DNA of 64,000 nt from an uncultured Blautia sp. (GTDB lineage: Bacteria > Bacillota > Clostridia > Lachnospirales > Lachnospiraceae), in NCBI GenBank assembly GCA_900551075.1, contig URVB01000003.1, forward strand, positions 135,272 through 199,271. The letters are read 5' to 3'. The notes under the pieces are model-generated. The model was not told the origin of the DNA and did not search any database. It was given only the letters and a program-made list of their open reading frames with translations. Of the stretch, positions 1-9,213 are shown in pieces; the stretch's first letter is position 1, and every line of letters begins with the position of its first letter. Position numbers and translations under genes: made by a program.

Positions 1-1
1 A

Positions 2-865
2 ATCAAAAAGATTAGCAGATTATCAAAGCAGATGGCGGATATGGATTTCAGGGGGCTTTGTCCCCCGGACCGTACAGATGAAATAGGTGTCCTTTCCCAT
101 AGCTTAAATGATTTAGCAGAAAAACTTGTAGAAACACTTTCAGAATTGCAAGAGGCTAATAAAAAGTTACAAGCAGATATTGCTATGGAAAGAAAGCTTG
201 AGAGACAGCGGGTAGAGTTTTTTTCGGCTGTTTCCCATGAATTAAAAACTCCCATAACGATTATCAAAGGACAGCTTCAAGGTATGCTGTATCAGGTGGG
301 ACGATATAAAGACAGAGAAACCTATCTTGTACAATCCTTAGAGGTTACAGACACCTTAGAGAAAATGGTGCAGGAGCTTTTAATTATATCCCGCATAGAT
401 ACGCCGGGATATGTTTGTAATAAATGCAGTTTTAATCTTAGTAATCTAATAAATGGCAGGCTTATTGCGCATGAAGACCTGTTTATTCTTATGGGTCTGA
501 CCGTCGAAAGAACGGTATCCCCGGGAATTTATATTTGGGGTGATATGCAGCTGCTCCAAAAAGCGATAGATAATCTTTTAGGAAACGCCTGCAGCTATTC
601 GGAAGCTGGAAATCATGTATGTGTGAAGCTGTGGAAAGATGGTGAAAAAATACATTTAACGATTGAAAATACAGGTGTACATATTCCGGATGAGGATATA
701 CCTGAATTATTTGAAGCATTTTACCGGGTAGACCAATCCCGGAACCGGCAAACTGGTGGTACAGGCTTAGGATTATATATTGTGAAAGCAGTTCTGGATT
801 TACATGAAGCAAAAATCGAGATAGCAAATACTATTCAGGGGGTTATCGTTTTCGTACAATTTTAA
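2..865 (+). CDS. Sensor histidine kinase, VanS-like (5' end outside window)
   Basis: Membrane-bound two-component sensor kinase whose N-terminus lies before the window; the frame is open to base 2, so the ATG at 32 is internal. What is visible starts in a HAMP-like linker (ISRLSKQMADMDF), then a coiled linker, the H-box FFSAVSHELKTPI with the phosphorylated His, an N-box (IDNLLGNACSYS), and the G boxes ending in GGTGLGLYIVKAVLDLH. This order is that of VanS/OmpR-linked kinases that phosphorylate a response regulator, presumably encoded just upstream. The C-terminus is short but natural and is followed by a terminator. Input signal unknown. Family assignment is firm; the VanS resemblance is by motif reading only. 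Confidence 0.88.
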   Translation: MKKISRLSKQMADMDFRGLCPPDRTDEIGVLSHSLNDLAEKLVETLSELQEANKKLQADIAMERKLERQRVEFFSAVSHELKTPITIIKGQLQGMLYQVGRYKDRETYLVQSLEVTDTLEKMVQELLIISRIDTPGYVCNKCSFNLSNLINGRLIAHEDLFILMGLTVERTVSPGIYIWGDMQLLQKAIDNLLGNACSYSEAGNHVCVKLWKDGEKIHLTIENTGVHIPDEDIPELFEAFYRVDQSRNRQTGGTGLGLYIVKAVLDLHEAKIEIANTIQGVIVFVQF

Positions 866-881
866 AAACTTAAAACATGGT

Positions 882-912
882 ACGCGGCAGGCTCTTGGCT
901 TGCCGCATTTTT
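882..912 (+). terminator. Rho-independent terminator after the sensor kinase
   Basis: A GC-rich stem (GCGGCA..GC / GC..TGCCGC) around a TCTTG loop is followed by ATTTTT. It lies 17 bases past the kinase stop codon and separates it from the next gene. Confidence 0.8.
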
Positions 913-1030
913 GGTATGTGGTGCCTGGTGTGCCCTCCATATAAAAAACATATTCAGTACAATCTCAATCCAAGTCATTTCTGTATGCTTAGACTGTACC
1001 CGGAAAGGGTAACAGAAAGGAGCTTCTGCC

Positions 1031-1810
1031 ATGAAGAAAAATTTTTTAACCATTCTTACGGTTCTTTTAGTATTGGGTCCGCAAACAGCATGTGCCAATA
1101 TGCTGGACAATTCCCTTAGCAATGAGGACTATCAACAATTATCGGCATTACAACAGGTACAATTTGAACATATGGACAAAAGACGATATCCGAATGAAAA
1201 TGTTTCCGATGCGTATGCGGAGCTGACCGCATATAAAACAGAAGGCTATTCTGAAAAAAGTGTGGCAGAATTTAACCGATCACTTCTGCCAAAGGATAAT
1301 AATATGGCGGAATTACTGGAAAAATATGCTGACGTAAGGGCAGGTATCTTACCAGGCGATAAGAATTACGAGTTTATTATATTGACGCTTAATGCTTCGC
1401 TCAATGAACTATACTGCGAGCAGATGAATGATGAGGTCTGCATTTCCGGTTGTGTAAAAAAACAAACGCATTTGACCCGGCCTTTACCGGGGGAAGAAAG
1501 TATTCCGGCAGATGAGCAGATATATGAGGTTGTTCTTAATGTTTTTTATGCACTCCGTTACACAATTGTCAGGCCTGATGAATTAACTGTAGCAGACAGA
1601 GATAATACTTTACAATATTTCCATACAGAATTACAAAATTATGTGGAGGAGTTGAGTGAGGATGAGATGGAAAGCGGGAATATCGAAATGATGCTAACGG
1701 ATAAGGCTAATGAACTTGCGGATAATTTGTCTGGTGATAATATCGGGTTATTCTGCGAAATCGACAGGATTGAAATTCATAATGACGGAACAGAGGTTGT
1801 TTGGGAATGA
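1031..1810 (+). CDS. Exported protein of unknown function
   Basis: A 259-residue protein with a clear Sec signal peptide (MKKNFLTILTVLLVLG, cleavage probably near TACA-N) and an acidic, mostly helical mature part. There is no good lipobox, so it is probably secreted or held by other means. The mature region has four Cys, two close together (EVCISGC). I do not recognise the family. The start is supported by AGAAAGGAG nine bases upstream. It is downstream of a sensor kinase but separated by a terminator, so it is likely its own transcript; a link to cell-envelope sensing is only suggested by position. Confidence 0.7.
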   Translation: MKKNFLTILTVLLVLGPQTACANMLDNSLSNEDYQQLSALQQVQFEHMDKRRYPNENVSDAYAELTAYKTEGYSEKSVAEFNRSLLPKDNNMAELLEKYADVRAGILPGDKNYEFIILTLNASLNELYCEQMNDEVCISGCVKKQTHLTRPLPGEESIPADEQIYEVVLNVFYALRYTIVRPDELTVADRDNTLQYFHTELQNYVEELSEDEMESGNIEMMLTDKANELADNLSGDNIGLFCEIDRIEIHNDGTEVVWE

Positions 1811-1895
1811 AGTACAAAGCTTATATCTTTTCGTAGTTCATAACTTCAGGGACGTTCGCATACATTGTAAAAACAGCGTCTTCGGAGGCTTATCC

Positions 1896-2153
1896 TTGAA
1901 AGATTATATCGAAGAGCGGGCAGTGGAGATTGCCAATTATATCATTGAAACAGGAGCGACCGTGAGGCAGACGGCAAAGAAATTCGGAATTTCCAAATCT
2001 ACAGTACATAAAGACGTAACAGAACGTCTTATGCAGTTAAACCCTTCTCTAGCCAGCCGGGCAAGGGAGGTTCTGAATGTAAATAAGCAGGAGCGCCATA
2101 TCCGCGGCGGCCTGGCAACCAGGAAAAAATATCTGCAGTTGGAACATCGTTAG
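1896..2153 (+). CDS. spoIIID: Sporulation transcriptional regulator SpoIIID
   Basis: An 85-residue DNA-binding protein that acts in the mother cell during sporulation, switching genes between the sigma-E and sigma-K stages. The sequence KDYIEERAVEIANYI, then VRQTAKKFGISKSTVHKDV (helix-turn-helix), and the basic tail RGGLATRKKY are hallmark SpoIIID. The start is a TTG at 1896 with GGAGG at 1884-1888; the longer reading frame back to 1710 overlaps the previous gene and is not used. Length fits the family. A terminator follows at once. This gene marks the organism as an endospore former. Confidence 0.95.
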   Translation: MKDYIEERAVEIANYIIETGATVRQTAKKFGISKSTVHKDVTERLMQLNPSLASRAREVLNVNKQERHIRGGLATRKKYLQLEHR

Positions 2154-2160
2154 GAAATAA

Positions 2161-2204
2161 AAAATGTGCGCAGCATGAAGGAGAGCGGCTGCGTACATTT
2201 TTTA
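2161..2204 (+). terminator. Terminator after spoIIID
   Basis: Near-perfect 14-bp stem (AAAATGTGCGCAGC with GCTGCGTACATTTT) with a short loop and a T run; it begins seven bases after the spoIIID stop. Confidence 0.9.
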
Positions 2205-2266
2205 TTTGTAAGAAAAACAGGAATGAGATATAATAAAGAACTGTAAGTAATTATAGAGGTGTCATT

Positions 2267-3130
2267 ATGAAGGAAAATTATATAAAGGGGATGCTGATGA
2301 TCATCCTGTCGGCATTTTGTTTTGCATGTATGAATGTATGCGTGCGCTTATCCGGCGATCTGCCGTCCGTGCAGAAGAGCTTTTTCCGGAATCTGGTTGC
2401 AGCGGCTTTTGCAGCAGTTCTTATCTATAAGAATCATATACGTTTGAATATAGAGAAAACGTATTGGCCTCCGCTTTTGCTGCGGTGTATTTTTGGGACG
2501 CTGGGGATTCTCTGCAATTTTTATGCGGTGGATCATCTGCTTGTGGCAGATGCCTCCATTCTGAACAAGCTGTCTCCGTTTTTTGCAATACTGTTTTCTT
2601 TTTTGATTTTGAAAGAAGGGATTACGCCTGTACAGGCAGCCTGCGTGCTGCTGGCGTTTGGGGGGTGCCTGTTTGTTGTAAAGCCGGGATTTCAAAATGC
2701 GGCATTGGTTCCTGCCCTGATTGGAGTATGCGGTGGTCTGGGAGCCGGGATAGCCTACACAATGGTGAGGGTTCTGGGAACCCACGGAATTAAGGGGCCT
2801 GTCATTGTCTTTTATTTTTCGGTTTTTTCCTGCGTTGCGGTACTGCCGTGGATTCTGAAGGACTATGCGCCTATGCGTCTTGGCCAGCTTGGGACATTGC
2901 TGCTGGCGGGATTGTTTGCCGCAGGAGGACAGTTTACCATTACGGCTGCATATACCTATGCTCCGGCGCGAAAGATTTCTATTTTTGATTACTCACAGAT
3001 TATTTTTTCGACGATACTAGGATTTGCACTGTTTAATGAGATGCCGGATGGGTACAGCTTTGTGGGATATATATTGATCATTCTGGCATCCCTTGGCATG
3101 TTTTTATATAATAGGCGGCAGGCCGCATGA
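2267..3130 (+). CDS. EamA/DMT-family transporter
   Basis: A 287-residue inner-membrane protein with about ten hydrophobic segments in two halves, as in the drug/metabolite (EamA, RhaT-like) exporters. Typical pieces are the first helix MLMIILSAFCFACMNV, the early SFFRNLVAA motif, and the second-half start GLGAGIAYTMVRVLG. It probably exports a small metabolite or amino acid; the substrate cannot be read from sequence. RBS AGAGGTG lies upstream of the ATG. It sits alone, between the spoIIID terminator and the riboswitch-led antiporter. Confidence 0.88.
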   Translation: MKENYIKGMLMIILSAFCFACMNVCVRLSGDLPSVQKSFFRNLVAAAFAAVLIYKNHIRLNIEKTYWPPLLLRCIFGTLGILCNFYAVDHLLVADASILNKLSPFFAILFSFLILKEGITPVQAACVLLAFGGCLFVVKPGFQNAALVPALIGVCGGLGAGIAYTMVRVLGTHGIKGPVIVFYFSVFSCVAVLPWILKDYAPMRLGQLGTLLLAGLFAAGGQFTITAAYTYAPARKISIFDYSQIIFSTILGFALFNEMPDGYSFVGYILIILASLGMFLYNRRQAA

Positions 3131-3267
3131 ACCGGATTTATGTACTGAAAATGTGCTGGTGATACCGGGGGAGGATTAATTGGAAAAGTACCGGGGAGGA
3201 CTTACTGAAAAGATACCGGGAATTTACAGAAAAAATCTTGACGGGGATATGTTGATTTGTTAGAATG

Positions 3268-3404
3268 ATTGCGATATGAGGGAGTAGTTCACATCTTTTT
3301 AAGATGTTATGTATCACGTCATCACGCCGTTAAGGCCGGGATATATACTGAGATAAGAACGAGACTTTTATCGCATATTTTGTGTGCGATGAAGGTCTTT
3401 TTTC
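3268..3404 (+). promoter_or_regulatory. Probable yybP-ykoY (Mn2+) riboswitch with transcription attenuator
   Basis: The conserved core GGGAGTAG at 3280-3287, then CACGTCATCACGCCG, then GGCCGGG, and a closing strand ACTTTTATCGCA fit the yybP-ykoY consensus. Stem P1 is TTGCGATATGAG (3269-3280) with CTTTTATCGCA (3365-3375). The same 3' strand can instead pair downstream (GACTTTTATCGCATA with TGTGCGATGAAGGTC) to make a terminator followed by six T's. Metal binding would keep P1 and prevent the terminator, turning on the antiporter that follows. The element fills most of the 320-base gap before that gene. Confidence 0.8.
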
Positions 3405-3448
3405 GTGCATAAAAGGGAATCATGTAAAATGCCATGGAGGGATGGAAG

Positions 3449-4381
3449 ATGGGAATTGTGTTTCAGTTTTTATTATTGGCTGCAGGCTTTGCAATGCTTG
3501 TAGTAGGCGCTGACTGGTTTGTGGATGGAGCTGCCGGGATTGCGGAGAGGCTCGGGATTCCGCATTTGGTTATCGGTCTTACGATTGTTGCGATGGGAAC
3601 CAGTGCTCCGGAAGCCGCAGTCAGTATTACGGCAGCTTTGAAAGGAGATGCGGGAATTACGATTGGAAACATTGTGGGAAGTAATATTCTGAATATTTTG
3701 GTGATTCTTGGAATTGCATCGGTTATTGTACCGATTGCAGTTGCAAAATCTACGGTTCAGGCAGAGATTCCCTACATGCTGGCGATTACTCTGCTGCTTT
3801 TGCTTTTGGGAAGTACGGGAAATGAGATTGTACTCTGGGAAGGAATCGTGCTTTGGATCGCATTTTTGGCTTATTTGGGGTATCTGTTCCGTATGGCAAA
3901 GAAGAATAAAGAGGAGGTGCGGGTAGAAGCGGAACAGCAGCCGGTCTGGAAGCTGCTGCTGCTTGTTGTGATTGGAATCGGATTGATTATGTGGGGCAGT
4001 GATCTTGCTGTTGATGCTGCTACGGAAATAGCCAGGACAATAGGGATGAGCGAACGGTTTATCGGCCTTACGATCGTAGCGCTCGGAACCTCTCTGCCGG
4101 AGCTCGTCACTTCTGTTTCCGCTGCGGTTAAGGGGAAAGCAGATATTGCGATCGGAAATATTGTAGGAAGCAATATTTTTAATATTCTCTTTGTGGTAGG
4201 GACAACGGCGCTGATTACACCGGTGGTATTTGAACAGAAATTTGTCGTTGATTTGCTGATTTCGGCCGCTGCAGGAGTGCTGCTGTGGGCTTGTGTATTT
4301 AGGGATAAAAAGCTGTCAGGAACGGGCGGAGTGCTCATGCTGATTGGGTATGCGGCTTATTTTGTATATTTGATTAAATAA
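3449..4381 (+). CDS. Calcium/sodium antiporter (CaCA family, YrbG-like)
   Basis: A 310-residue membrane exchanger with about ten helices and the two inverted alpha-repeats of the CaCA family: GTSAPEAAVSI..GNIVGSNILNI near residues 50-90 and GTSLPELVTSV..GNIVGSNIFNI near 210-250. The acidic residues in these repeats bind the cation. I place the start at 3449, because GGAGG at 3436-3440 precedes it by eight bases and would lie inside the coding sequence if the ATG at 3434 were used. The upstream riboswitch suggests the physiological ion may be Mn2+ rather than, or as well as, Ca2+. Ends before a terminator. Confidence 0.92.
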   Translation: MGIVFQFLLLAAGFAMLVVGADWFVDGAAGIAERLGIPHLVIGLTIVAMGTSAPEAAVSITAALKGDAGITIGNIVGSNILNILVILGIASVIVPIAVAKSTVQAEIPYMLAITLLLLLLGSTGNEIVLWEGIVLWIAFLAYLGYLFRMAKKNKEEVRVEAEQQPVWKLLLLVVIGIGLIMWGSDLAVDAATEIARTIGMSERFIGLTIVALGTSLPELVTSVSAAVKGKADIAIGNIVGSNIFNILFVVGTTALITPVVFEQKFVVDLLISAAAGVLLWACVFRDKKLSGTGGVLMLIGYAAYFVYLIK

Positions 4382-4409
4382 ATAGGGCAAAGGGTCTGTG
4401 CCATAAGTG

Positions 4410-4447
4410 GAGGTGTATTTCCGGTCAGGGAATATACCTCTTTTATT
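4410..4447 (+). terminator. Terminator after the antiporter
   Basis: Stem GAGGTGTATTTCC paired with GGAATATACCTC, followed by TTTTATTT. Confidence 0.85.
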
Positions 4448-4562
4448 TGGCGGAAACTCAGGTAAAATATAGATTGTGTTTTTGGGGAGAACCAGATACA
4501 ATATTTATAGAATATTGGCGTACACAGGAAAATAACGATTCGGGATTAAGGAGAGCGGAAAC

Positions 4563-6512
4563 ATGAAAGCATATCAGATGAAAATTGCAATTAAAGATTC
4601 TCACCCGCCCATTTGGCGGCGTTTTATTGTACCTGCAGGACTGAGCTTCTCGCAACTGAGCATTGTTTTAAATGAAGTAATGGGGTGGTGCGGCTATCAT
4701 TTAAGCGCATTTGAATTTTATCATCTGGGTTTGCGTATCGAGGAGGAACCGGAGGATATTCCGTGGGGAGATTATGATGTGGAGAGTGCGTCCGAGGCTA
4801 TGATAGAGCCTTATATGGATTCAGAGGAATGGTTTACGTATGTGTATGATTTCGGAGATGACTGGAATCATAGAGTAACCGTGGAAAAAATGCTTCCTGA
4901 CTATGAACATAACTACCCAATGGTGCTGAAATTTAAGGGGGACACTCCTTATGAAGACTGCGGGGGTATTTATAGATACTATGATCTTTTGGATATTCTG
5001 AAAGATCCTTCTCATCCGGAGTATGAGGATATGAAGGAATGGACAGACAATCATTTTACCGGGGAGTATCGTTTGGACGAGGTGAATGAAAGACTGAAGG
5101 GCCTGCGTTTGAGCAGCAAAAAGAGCGGGCCGATGACTCAGAATGAAATTTACGAAGAGATTACGGAAAAAGGCCTGCCCTTTAAACAGATTCAGGGAAT
5201 AGAAAAAATCCCGGTTATGTATGGGGAAAAAGACATTTGGGATGAAGGTGATTTTGGATTCGGTTTGGAAGATATCGAAGGAATACAGGATGAGATTTTG
5301 AAATTTGCGGATAATATGAAGGAGATACAGATTCAAAGTCTCTTGAAAGCTCCGGAGGATATGCGGCTGTCAGATATTCTGATGGATTATAAAAAGAATG
5401 ATCTGATTAGTATTGCAGGCATGCATTCATTAAGCGGCTACAGTAAATACAGAAAAAAAGAACTGGCAGATTTTGTTGCCCGTGAAATCCTTTCGGAAAG
5501 TGTCGTGCGGCGGTATTTTATATACCTGGAGGATGAAGAGATTGAGGTTTTGGAAAAGGGAGAGAAAAAAGCCGGAGGCTGTGTGCAGGATTGGCCTTGC
5601 GATTACGGATATCTGCTGGACGGCGGGTACTGCGGCGGCCTTTTTGGGGACAGTTGTCTGATTCCGAAGGAAGTTTGGGACGCTTATCAGAAAAACTGTG
5701 ATGCGGAATGGAAAGCAGAAAGAGAAGAAAAAAGAGAAATTATAGATTATCTGAATGCCATGGCACAGTTAAACGGATGCTGTAAGCTGTCAGATGTTCT
5801 CCGGGTATATGAGAAGAATACCAAAGTACAAAAGAATTCCTTGGATGCATGGCGTATTTTTATGGAGACTCCGGAGGCAAAGCGCTGGTTCAGACTGAAT
5901 GAGAAGGATGAAGTGATTCTGATTGGTTTTGAGGATGAGCAGGTGCTGCGGAATCTAAAGAAGCTGCAGAAGAAAAAAGAGGTTTACTGCCCGACCCCAC
6001 AGGAGGTAAAGGCACTGAGCAGAAAGGGATATTTGCCTTTTGACCGCCATATGAAGAAATTGCAGGCGTTCTTGATAAACAGTCATGGAGAGTTTTCGGA
6101 GGACGCAAAACTGGCATGCGGGGAAATCCAAAGTATCATCCGCATTGGCGGGGATATGCAGGAAATTATGGACTTTGTGCAGGATTTCCTGGATATGGGG
6201 AATAAAGACCTGCAGCGGTTTGTACCATTGCTTCAGAATGTGTGGAATCATACCAGAATGATTTCCAACTGCGGGCATACTCCGGAGGAAATGCTGAGTG
6301 ATGAGGAGCGGAATACTGCAAGGGCGGTTAAAAGAGCAATCGCATCCAGACAGACGCAGCCCGGAAATTGGGATATAAATGATATACTTGAAACGGCTGA
6401 CGGGAAGATCATTGATTTTCCGGCGCCTAAGCAGAAGAAAATTTATCGGAACGATCCGTGTCCCTGCGGGTCAGGAAAGAAATATAAAAATTGCTGCGGC
6501 AAAAGGAAATAG
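4563..6512 (+). CDS. PRiA4b ORF-3-like protein with C-terminal SEC-C zinc motif
   Basis: A 649-residue cytoplasmic protein. Residues about 1-190 are a PRiA4_ORF3 (plasmid pRiA4b ORF-3-like) domain: MKAYQMKIAIKDSHPPIWRR, then WFTYVYDFGDDWNHRVTVE and YEDCGG. The middle is helical and unassigned. The last 18 residues are a SEC-C zinc-binding motif (CPCGSGKKYKNCC) like the one at the end of SecA. Molecular function is not known for this architecture. The gene has its own start (GGAGAG before ATG) and is followed 12 bases later by the asparaginase gene, so the two may be cotranscribed. Confidence 0.85.
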   Translation: MKAYQMKIAIKDSHPPIWRRFIVPAGLSFSQLSIVLNEVMGWCGYHLSAFEFYHLGLRIEEEPEDIPWGDYDVESASEAMIEPYMDSEEWFTYVYDFGDDWNHRVTVEKMLPDYEHNYPMVLKFKGDTPYEDCGGIYRYYDLLDILKDPSHPEYEDMKEWTDNHFTGEYRLDEVNERLKGLRLSSKKSGPMTQNEIYEEITEKGLPFKQIQGIEKIPVMYGEKDIWDEGDFGFGLEDIEGIQDEILKFADNMKEIQIQSLLKAPEDMRLSDILMDYKKNDLISIAGMHSLSGYSKYRKKELADFVAREILSESVVRRYFIYLEDEEIEVLEKGEKKAGGCVQDWPCDYGYLLDGGYCGGLFGDSCLIPKEVWDAYQKNCDAEWKAEREEKREIIDYLNAMAQLNGCCKLSDVLRVYEKNTKVQKNSLDAWRIFMETPEAKRWFRLNEKDEVILIGFEDEQVLRNLKKLQKKKEVYCPTPQEVKALSRKGYLPFDRHMKKLQAFLINSHGEFSEDAKLACGEIQSIIRIGGDMQEIMDFVQDFLDMGNKDLQRFVPLLQNVWNHTRMISNCGHTPEEMLSDEERNTARAVKRAIASRQTQPGNWDINDILETADGKIIDFPAPKQKKIYRNDPCPCGSGKKYKNCCGKRK

Positions 6513-6524
6513 CAGGAGTGCATT

Positions 6525-7562
6525 ATGAAGAAAAAAATCTTGATCATCAATACGGGCGGAACTCTTTCTTCCGTAAACTCGGAAAAGGGTCTGGTGCCCG
6601 GCATGCGAAGCGGTGATATGCTGAAAGAGCTGCGTATGGTTTCCAAAAATCTGGAGCTGGAAACCGAAGATTTCTGTTCCGTGGACAGTGCCAACATTTT
6701 TCCGGAGGACTGGGCAGGGCTTGCAATAAGGATTGGTGAGAGGTGCAGGGAATATCAGGGGATTATGGTAATTCACGGTACGGACACTCTGGCATATACG
6801 TCCTCTATGCTGTCTTTTATGCTTCAGAATATTCCTATTCCCGTAGTGGTAACAGGCAGTCAACTGTCGATCGCACATCCTGTGGCAGATGCCCTGGAAA
6901 ACTGCCGCTGCGGAATCCATATGGCTGCCAGCGGTTGTCCGGGCGTGTTTGTGGCGTTTAACCGAAAGGTGATGCTTGGATGCCGGGCATCCAAGGTACG
7001 CACCATGAGTTTTGATGCGTTTGAGAGTATTAATTATCCGTATGTAGGAGAAATCAGTTCTTTGGGTCTGCATATCAGAAAAGAGACCCTGCTGGAAAAG
7101 AAGGGGATTTTCCGTCTGCAGACTGCGTATTCGGATAACGTGTTTTTGCTGAAATTATATCCGGGAATAAAACCGGGAATTCTGGAATATCTGCAGGCGC
7201 AGGGATGCAGAGGAGTATATATTGAAGGCTTTGGACTGGGGGGAATGCCGTTTTTGAAAAGCGGATTTGTCAATGCGGTTCAGAAGGCAGTAGAAAATGG
7301 TGTGGCAGTGCTGGCAGGAAGCCAGTGCCGCTACGAGGGCAGCAATCTGTCAGTCTATGAGACCGGCCGGATGGCACTGGAAAGCGGTGTGATACAGGCA
7401 TATGATATGACCGCGGAGGCTGCCGTAACAAAGCTGATGTGGGTGCTTGGACAGACGCAGGATATACATGAGATCAGGGAATATTTTTCTGTGGATATTG
7501 CAGGAGAAGTGACCCTCGGGCAGGAAGGCTGGAGAGAGGATGCAGAGGAACGGAGGAAATAG
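6525..7562 (+). CDS. ansA: L-asparaginase, type I-like
   Basis: A 345-residue amidohydrolase that converts asparagine to aspartate and ammonia. The nucleophile motif INTGGTLSS lies at residues 8-16 and the second catalytic Thr motif MVIHGTDTLAYTSSM near 80-95. No signal peptide is present, which fits the cytoplasmic type I enzymes. RBS CAGGAG is eight bases upstream of the ATG. The stop codon (TAG) overlaps the response regulator gene by 23 bases, so translation of the two is likely coupled even though the functions look unrelated. Glutaminase side activity is possible. Confidence 0.92.
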   Translation: MKKKILIINTGGTLSSVNSEKGLVPGMRSGDMLKELRMVSKNLELETEDFCSVDSANIFPEDWAGLAIRIGERCREYQGIMVIHGTDTLAYTSSMLSFMLQNIPIPVVVTGSQLSIAHPVADALENCRCGIHMAASGCPGVFVAFNRKVMLGCRASKVRTMSFDAFESINYPYVGEISSLGLHIRKETLLEKKGIFRLQTAYSDNVFLLKLYPGIKPGILEYLQAQGCRGVYIEGFGLGGMPFLKSGFVNAVQKAVENGVAVLAGSQCRYEGSNLSVYETGRMALESGVIQAYDMTAEAAVTKLMWVLGQTQDIHEIREYFSVDIAGEVTLGQEGWREDAEERRK

Positions 7563-8271
7563 GAAGCTGCTGATGGTAGAGGATGACAGAGAGAGCCATG
7601 CCATGCTTGCGGGTTACCTGGAACTGGAGAACTTTGAGGTAGTGTCCGCCTATGATGGTATGGAAGCAATAGAAAAATTCCGGAAAGAGGAATTTGCGCT
7701 GGTACTGCTGGACTTGATGATACCTAAAGTAAGCGGCATGGAGGTCATGCGGAAAATCAGGGAGGAGAGCATAGTCCCGATACTGATCATTTCGGCAAAG
7801 GACAGCGATTCTGATAAATCGCTGGGCCTTGGCCTGGGCGCGGATGATTATATTACAAAGCCTTTTTCCGTGACTGAGGTTGCGGCACGTGTAAAGGCGC
7901 ATATCCGGCGGAGCACGCTGTATGCATCCGGGGAGTCTGTTTCCCAAAAGCAGATTCTGCGGATTGGAGACCTTACAATTTCTACAGAGGATTATTCAGT
8001 TATAAAAAATGGAAGAAATCTGGAGCTGACGGCAAAAGAATTTGAAATATTGAAGCTGCTGGCGTTGAATCCCGGGAAGGTCTATACCAAGGAACAGTTA
8101 TACGGACAGGTGTGGCAGGAGGTTTACTTAGGAGATGAAAATGCGGTCAATGTACATATCAGCAGGCTGCGCAATAAGATTGAGGATAACCCAAGAAATC
8201 CCAGGTATGTGGTAACAGTCTGGGGCATCGGTTATAAGCTGGGAGATGGATATGGGAAGGCGGGCAATTGA
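7540..8271 (+). CDS. OmpR-family response regulator
   Basis: A 243-residue DNA-binding response regulator. The receiver domain has the acidic pair VEDD near residues 14-17, the phospho-acceptor Asp in LVLLDLMIP, and the conserved Lys in ADDYITKPF. The C-terminal winged helix ends with NVHISRLRNKIE and the typical YVVTVWGIGYKL. The start at 7540 overlaps the asparaginase gene; GGAGAG sits five bases away, and an ATG at 7573 would remove the first beta strand. It overlaps the kinase gene by 26 bases. Together with the ABC transporter downstream it resembles peptide-antibiotic sensing and detoxification modules. Confidence 0.93.
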   Translation: MQRNGGNRKLLMVEDDRESHAMLAGYLELENFEVVSAYDGMEAIEKFRKEEFALVLLDLMIPKVSGMEVMRKIREESIVPILIISAKDSDSDKSLGLGLGADDYITKPFSVTEVAARVKAHIRRSTLYASGESVSQKQILRIGDLTISTEDYSVIKNGRNLELTAKEFEILKLLALNPGKVYTKEQLYGQVWQEVYLGDENAVNVHISRLRNKIEDNPRNPRYVVTVWGIGYKLGDGYGKAGN

Positions 8272-9112
8272 GAAAAGTATCCGGGAGATCAACTGTCAGA
8301 TGGCACATATTTTAGCGGAGGATACGGGAGAAAGGGTTATGTCCTTTACGGACAGTGAAGACGTAAAGGAGCTGCTTCGGAATATCAATGCTGTCCTGGA
8401 GGACAGACAGAAGCAGAGGGCAGAGCACATACGGGCAGAGCTTGCGTCCAGGCGGATGCTGTCAGATATTTCCCACGATATGAAGACGCCGCTGACGGTG
8501 ATTCTTGGTTATCTGGAAATTCTGCAGATGGAAGAGGGCAGCAGTCCTGTTCTCGGAAAGGTGCGGGAAAAGGCGGAGCAGGTGCTGGCGTTAATGACCC
8601 AGTCCTTTCCCCTGGCCAAGATGGAATCCGGGGATCTGCCTCTGGAAATGGAGCGTGTGGAGCTGAATGAAGTGTGCAGGCGCAATCTTCTGGATTTTTA
8701 TCAATTGCTTAAGGAGCGCGGAACAGAGGTGGAGATTTCTCTGCCGGAGGCTCCGGTGTATGTACATGGAAACCGGGGAGCTTTGGACAGGATTTTGTTT
8801 AATCTGATCTCGAATGCTGTCCGTTACGGAGGAGACGGAAAATATTTGGGGCTGTTTCTTAAGCGGGAAGAGAGTTTGGCAAGAGTGCAGGTGTCCGACC
8901 ATGGAAAGGGGATTCCGGGGAGCGCCCTTTTGCATGTCTTTGACAGGCTTTATACGCTGGAGGAATCCCGCAGCAGGGAAATGCAGGGAAATGGTCTGGG
9001 ACTTACCATTGTAAAAAGTCTTGCGGAGAAAATGCAGGGAGAGGTTTCGGTGCAGAGCATACCGGGAGAAAGTACGGTATTCGAGGTGGTATTTCCTGTG
9101 ATGAAATACTGA
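8246..9112 (+). CDS. Sensor histidine kinase without membrane segments
   Basis: A 288-residue kinase: H-box MLSDISHDMKTPLTVILGYLEIL near residues 72-95, N-box LDRILFNLISNAVRYG near 180-195, G boxes DHGKGIP and GNGLGLTIVKSLAE. Related kinases in resistance modules normally begin with one or two membrane helices; here residues 1-70 are charged coiled coil with none. The start is inside the response regulator gene, and no hydrophobic stretch is available upstream in this frame. It would therefore be a cytoplasmic kinase, or one attached through a partner such as the ABC permease encoded downstream. Confidence 0.88.
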   Translation: MDMGRRAIEKSIREINCQMAHILAEDTGERVMSFTDSEDVKELLRNINAVLEDRQKQRAEHIRAELASRRMLSDISHDMKTPLTVILGYLEILQMEEGSSPVLGKVREKAEQVLALMTQSFPLAKMESGDLPLEMERVELNEVCRRNLLDFYQLLKERGTEVEISLPEAPVYVHGNRGALDRILFNLISNAVRYGGDGKYLGLFLKREESLARVQVSDHGKGIPGSALLHVFDRLYTLEESRSREMQGNGLGLTIVKSLAEKMQGEVSVQSIPGESTVFEVVFPVMKY

Positions 9113-9213
9113 ATCAGAAGAAAAACTTCGGGTGCCGAAAGAAATTTGTAAGATTCAGGCAAGAGTTATGAAAGCCGGGTGTCTTATAATAGTCCTGTAA
9201 GGAGGACAGAAAT

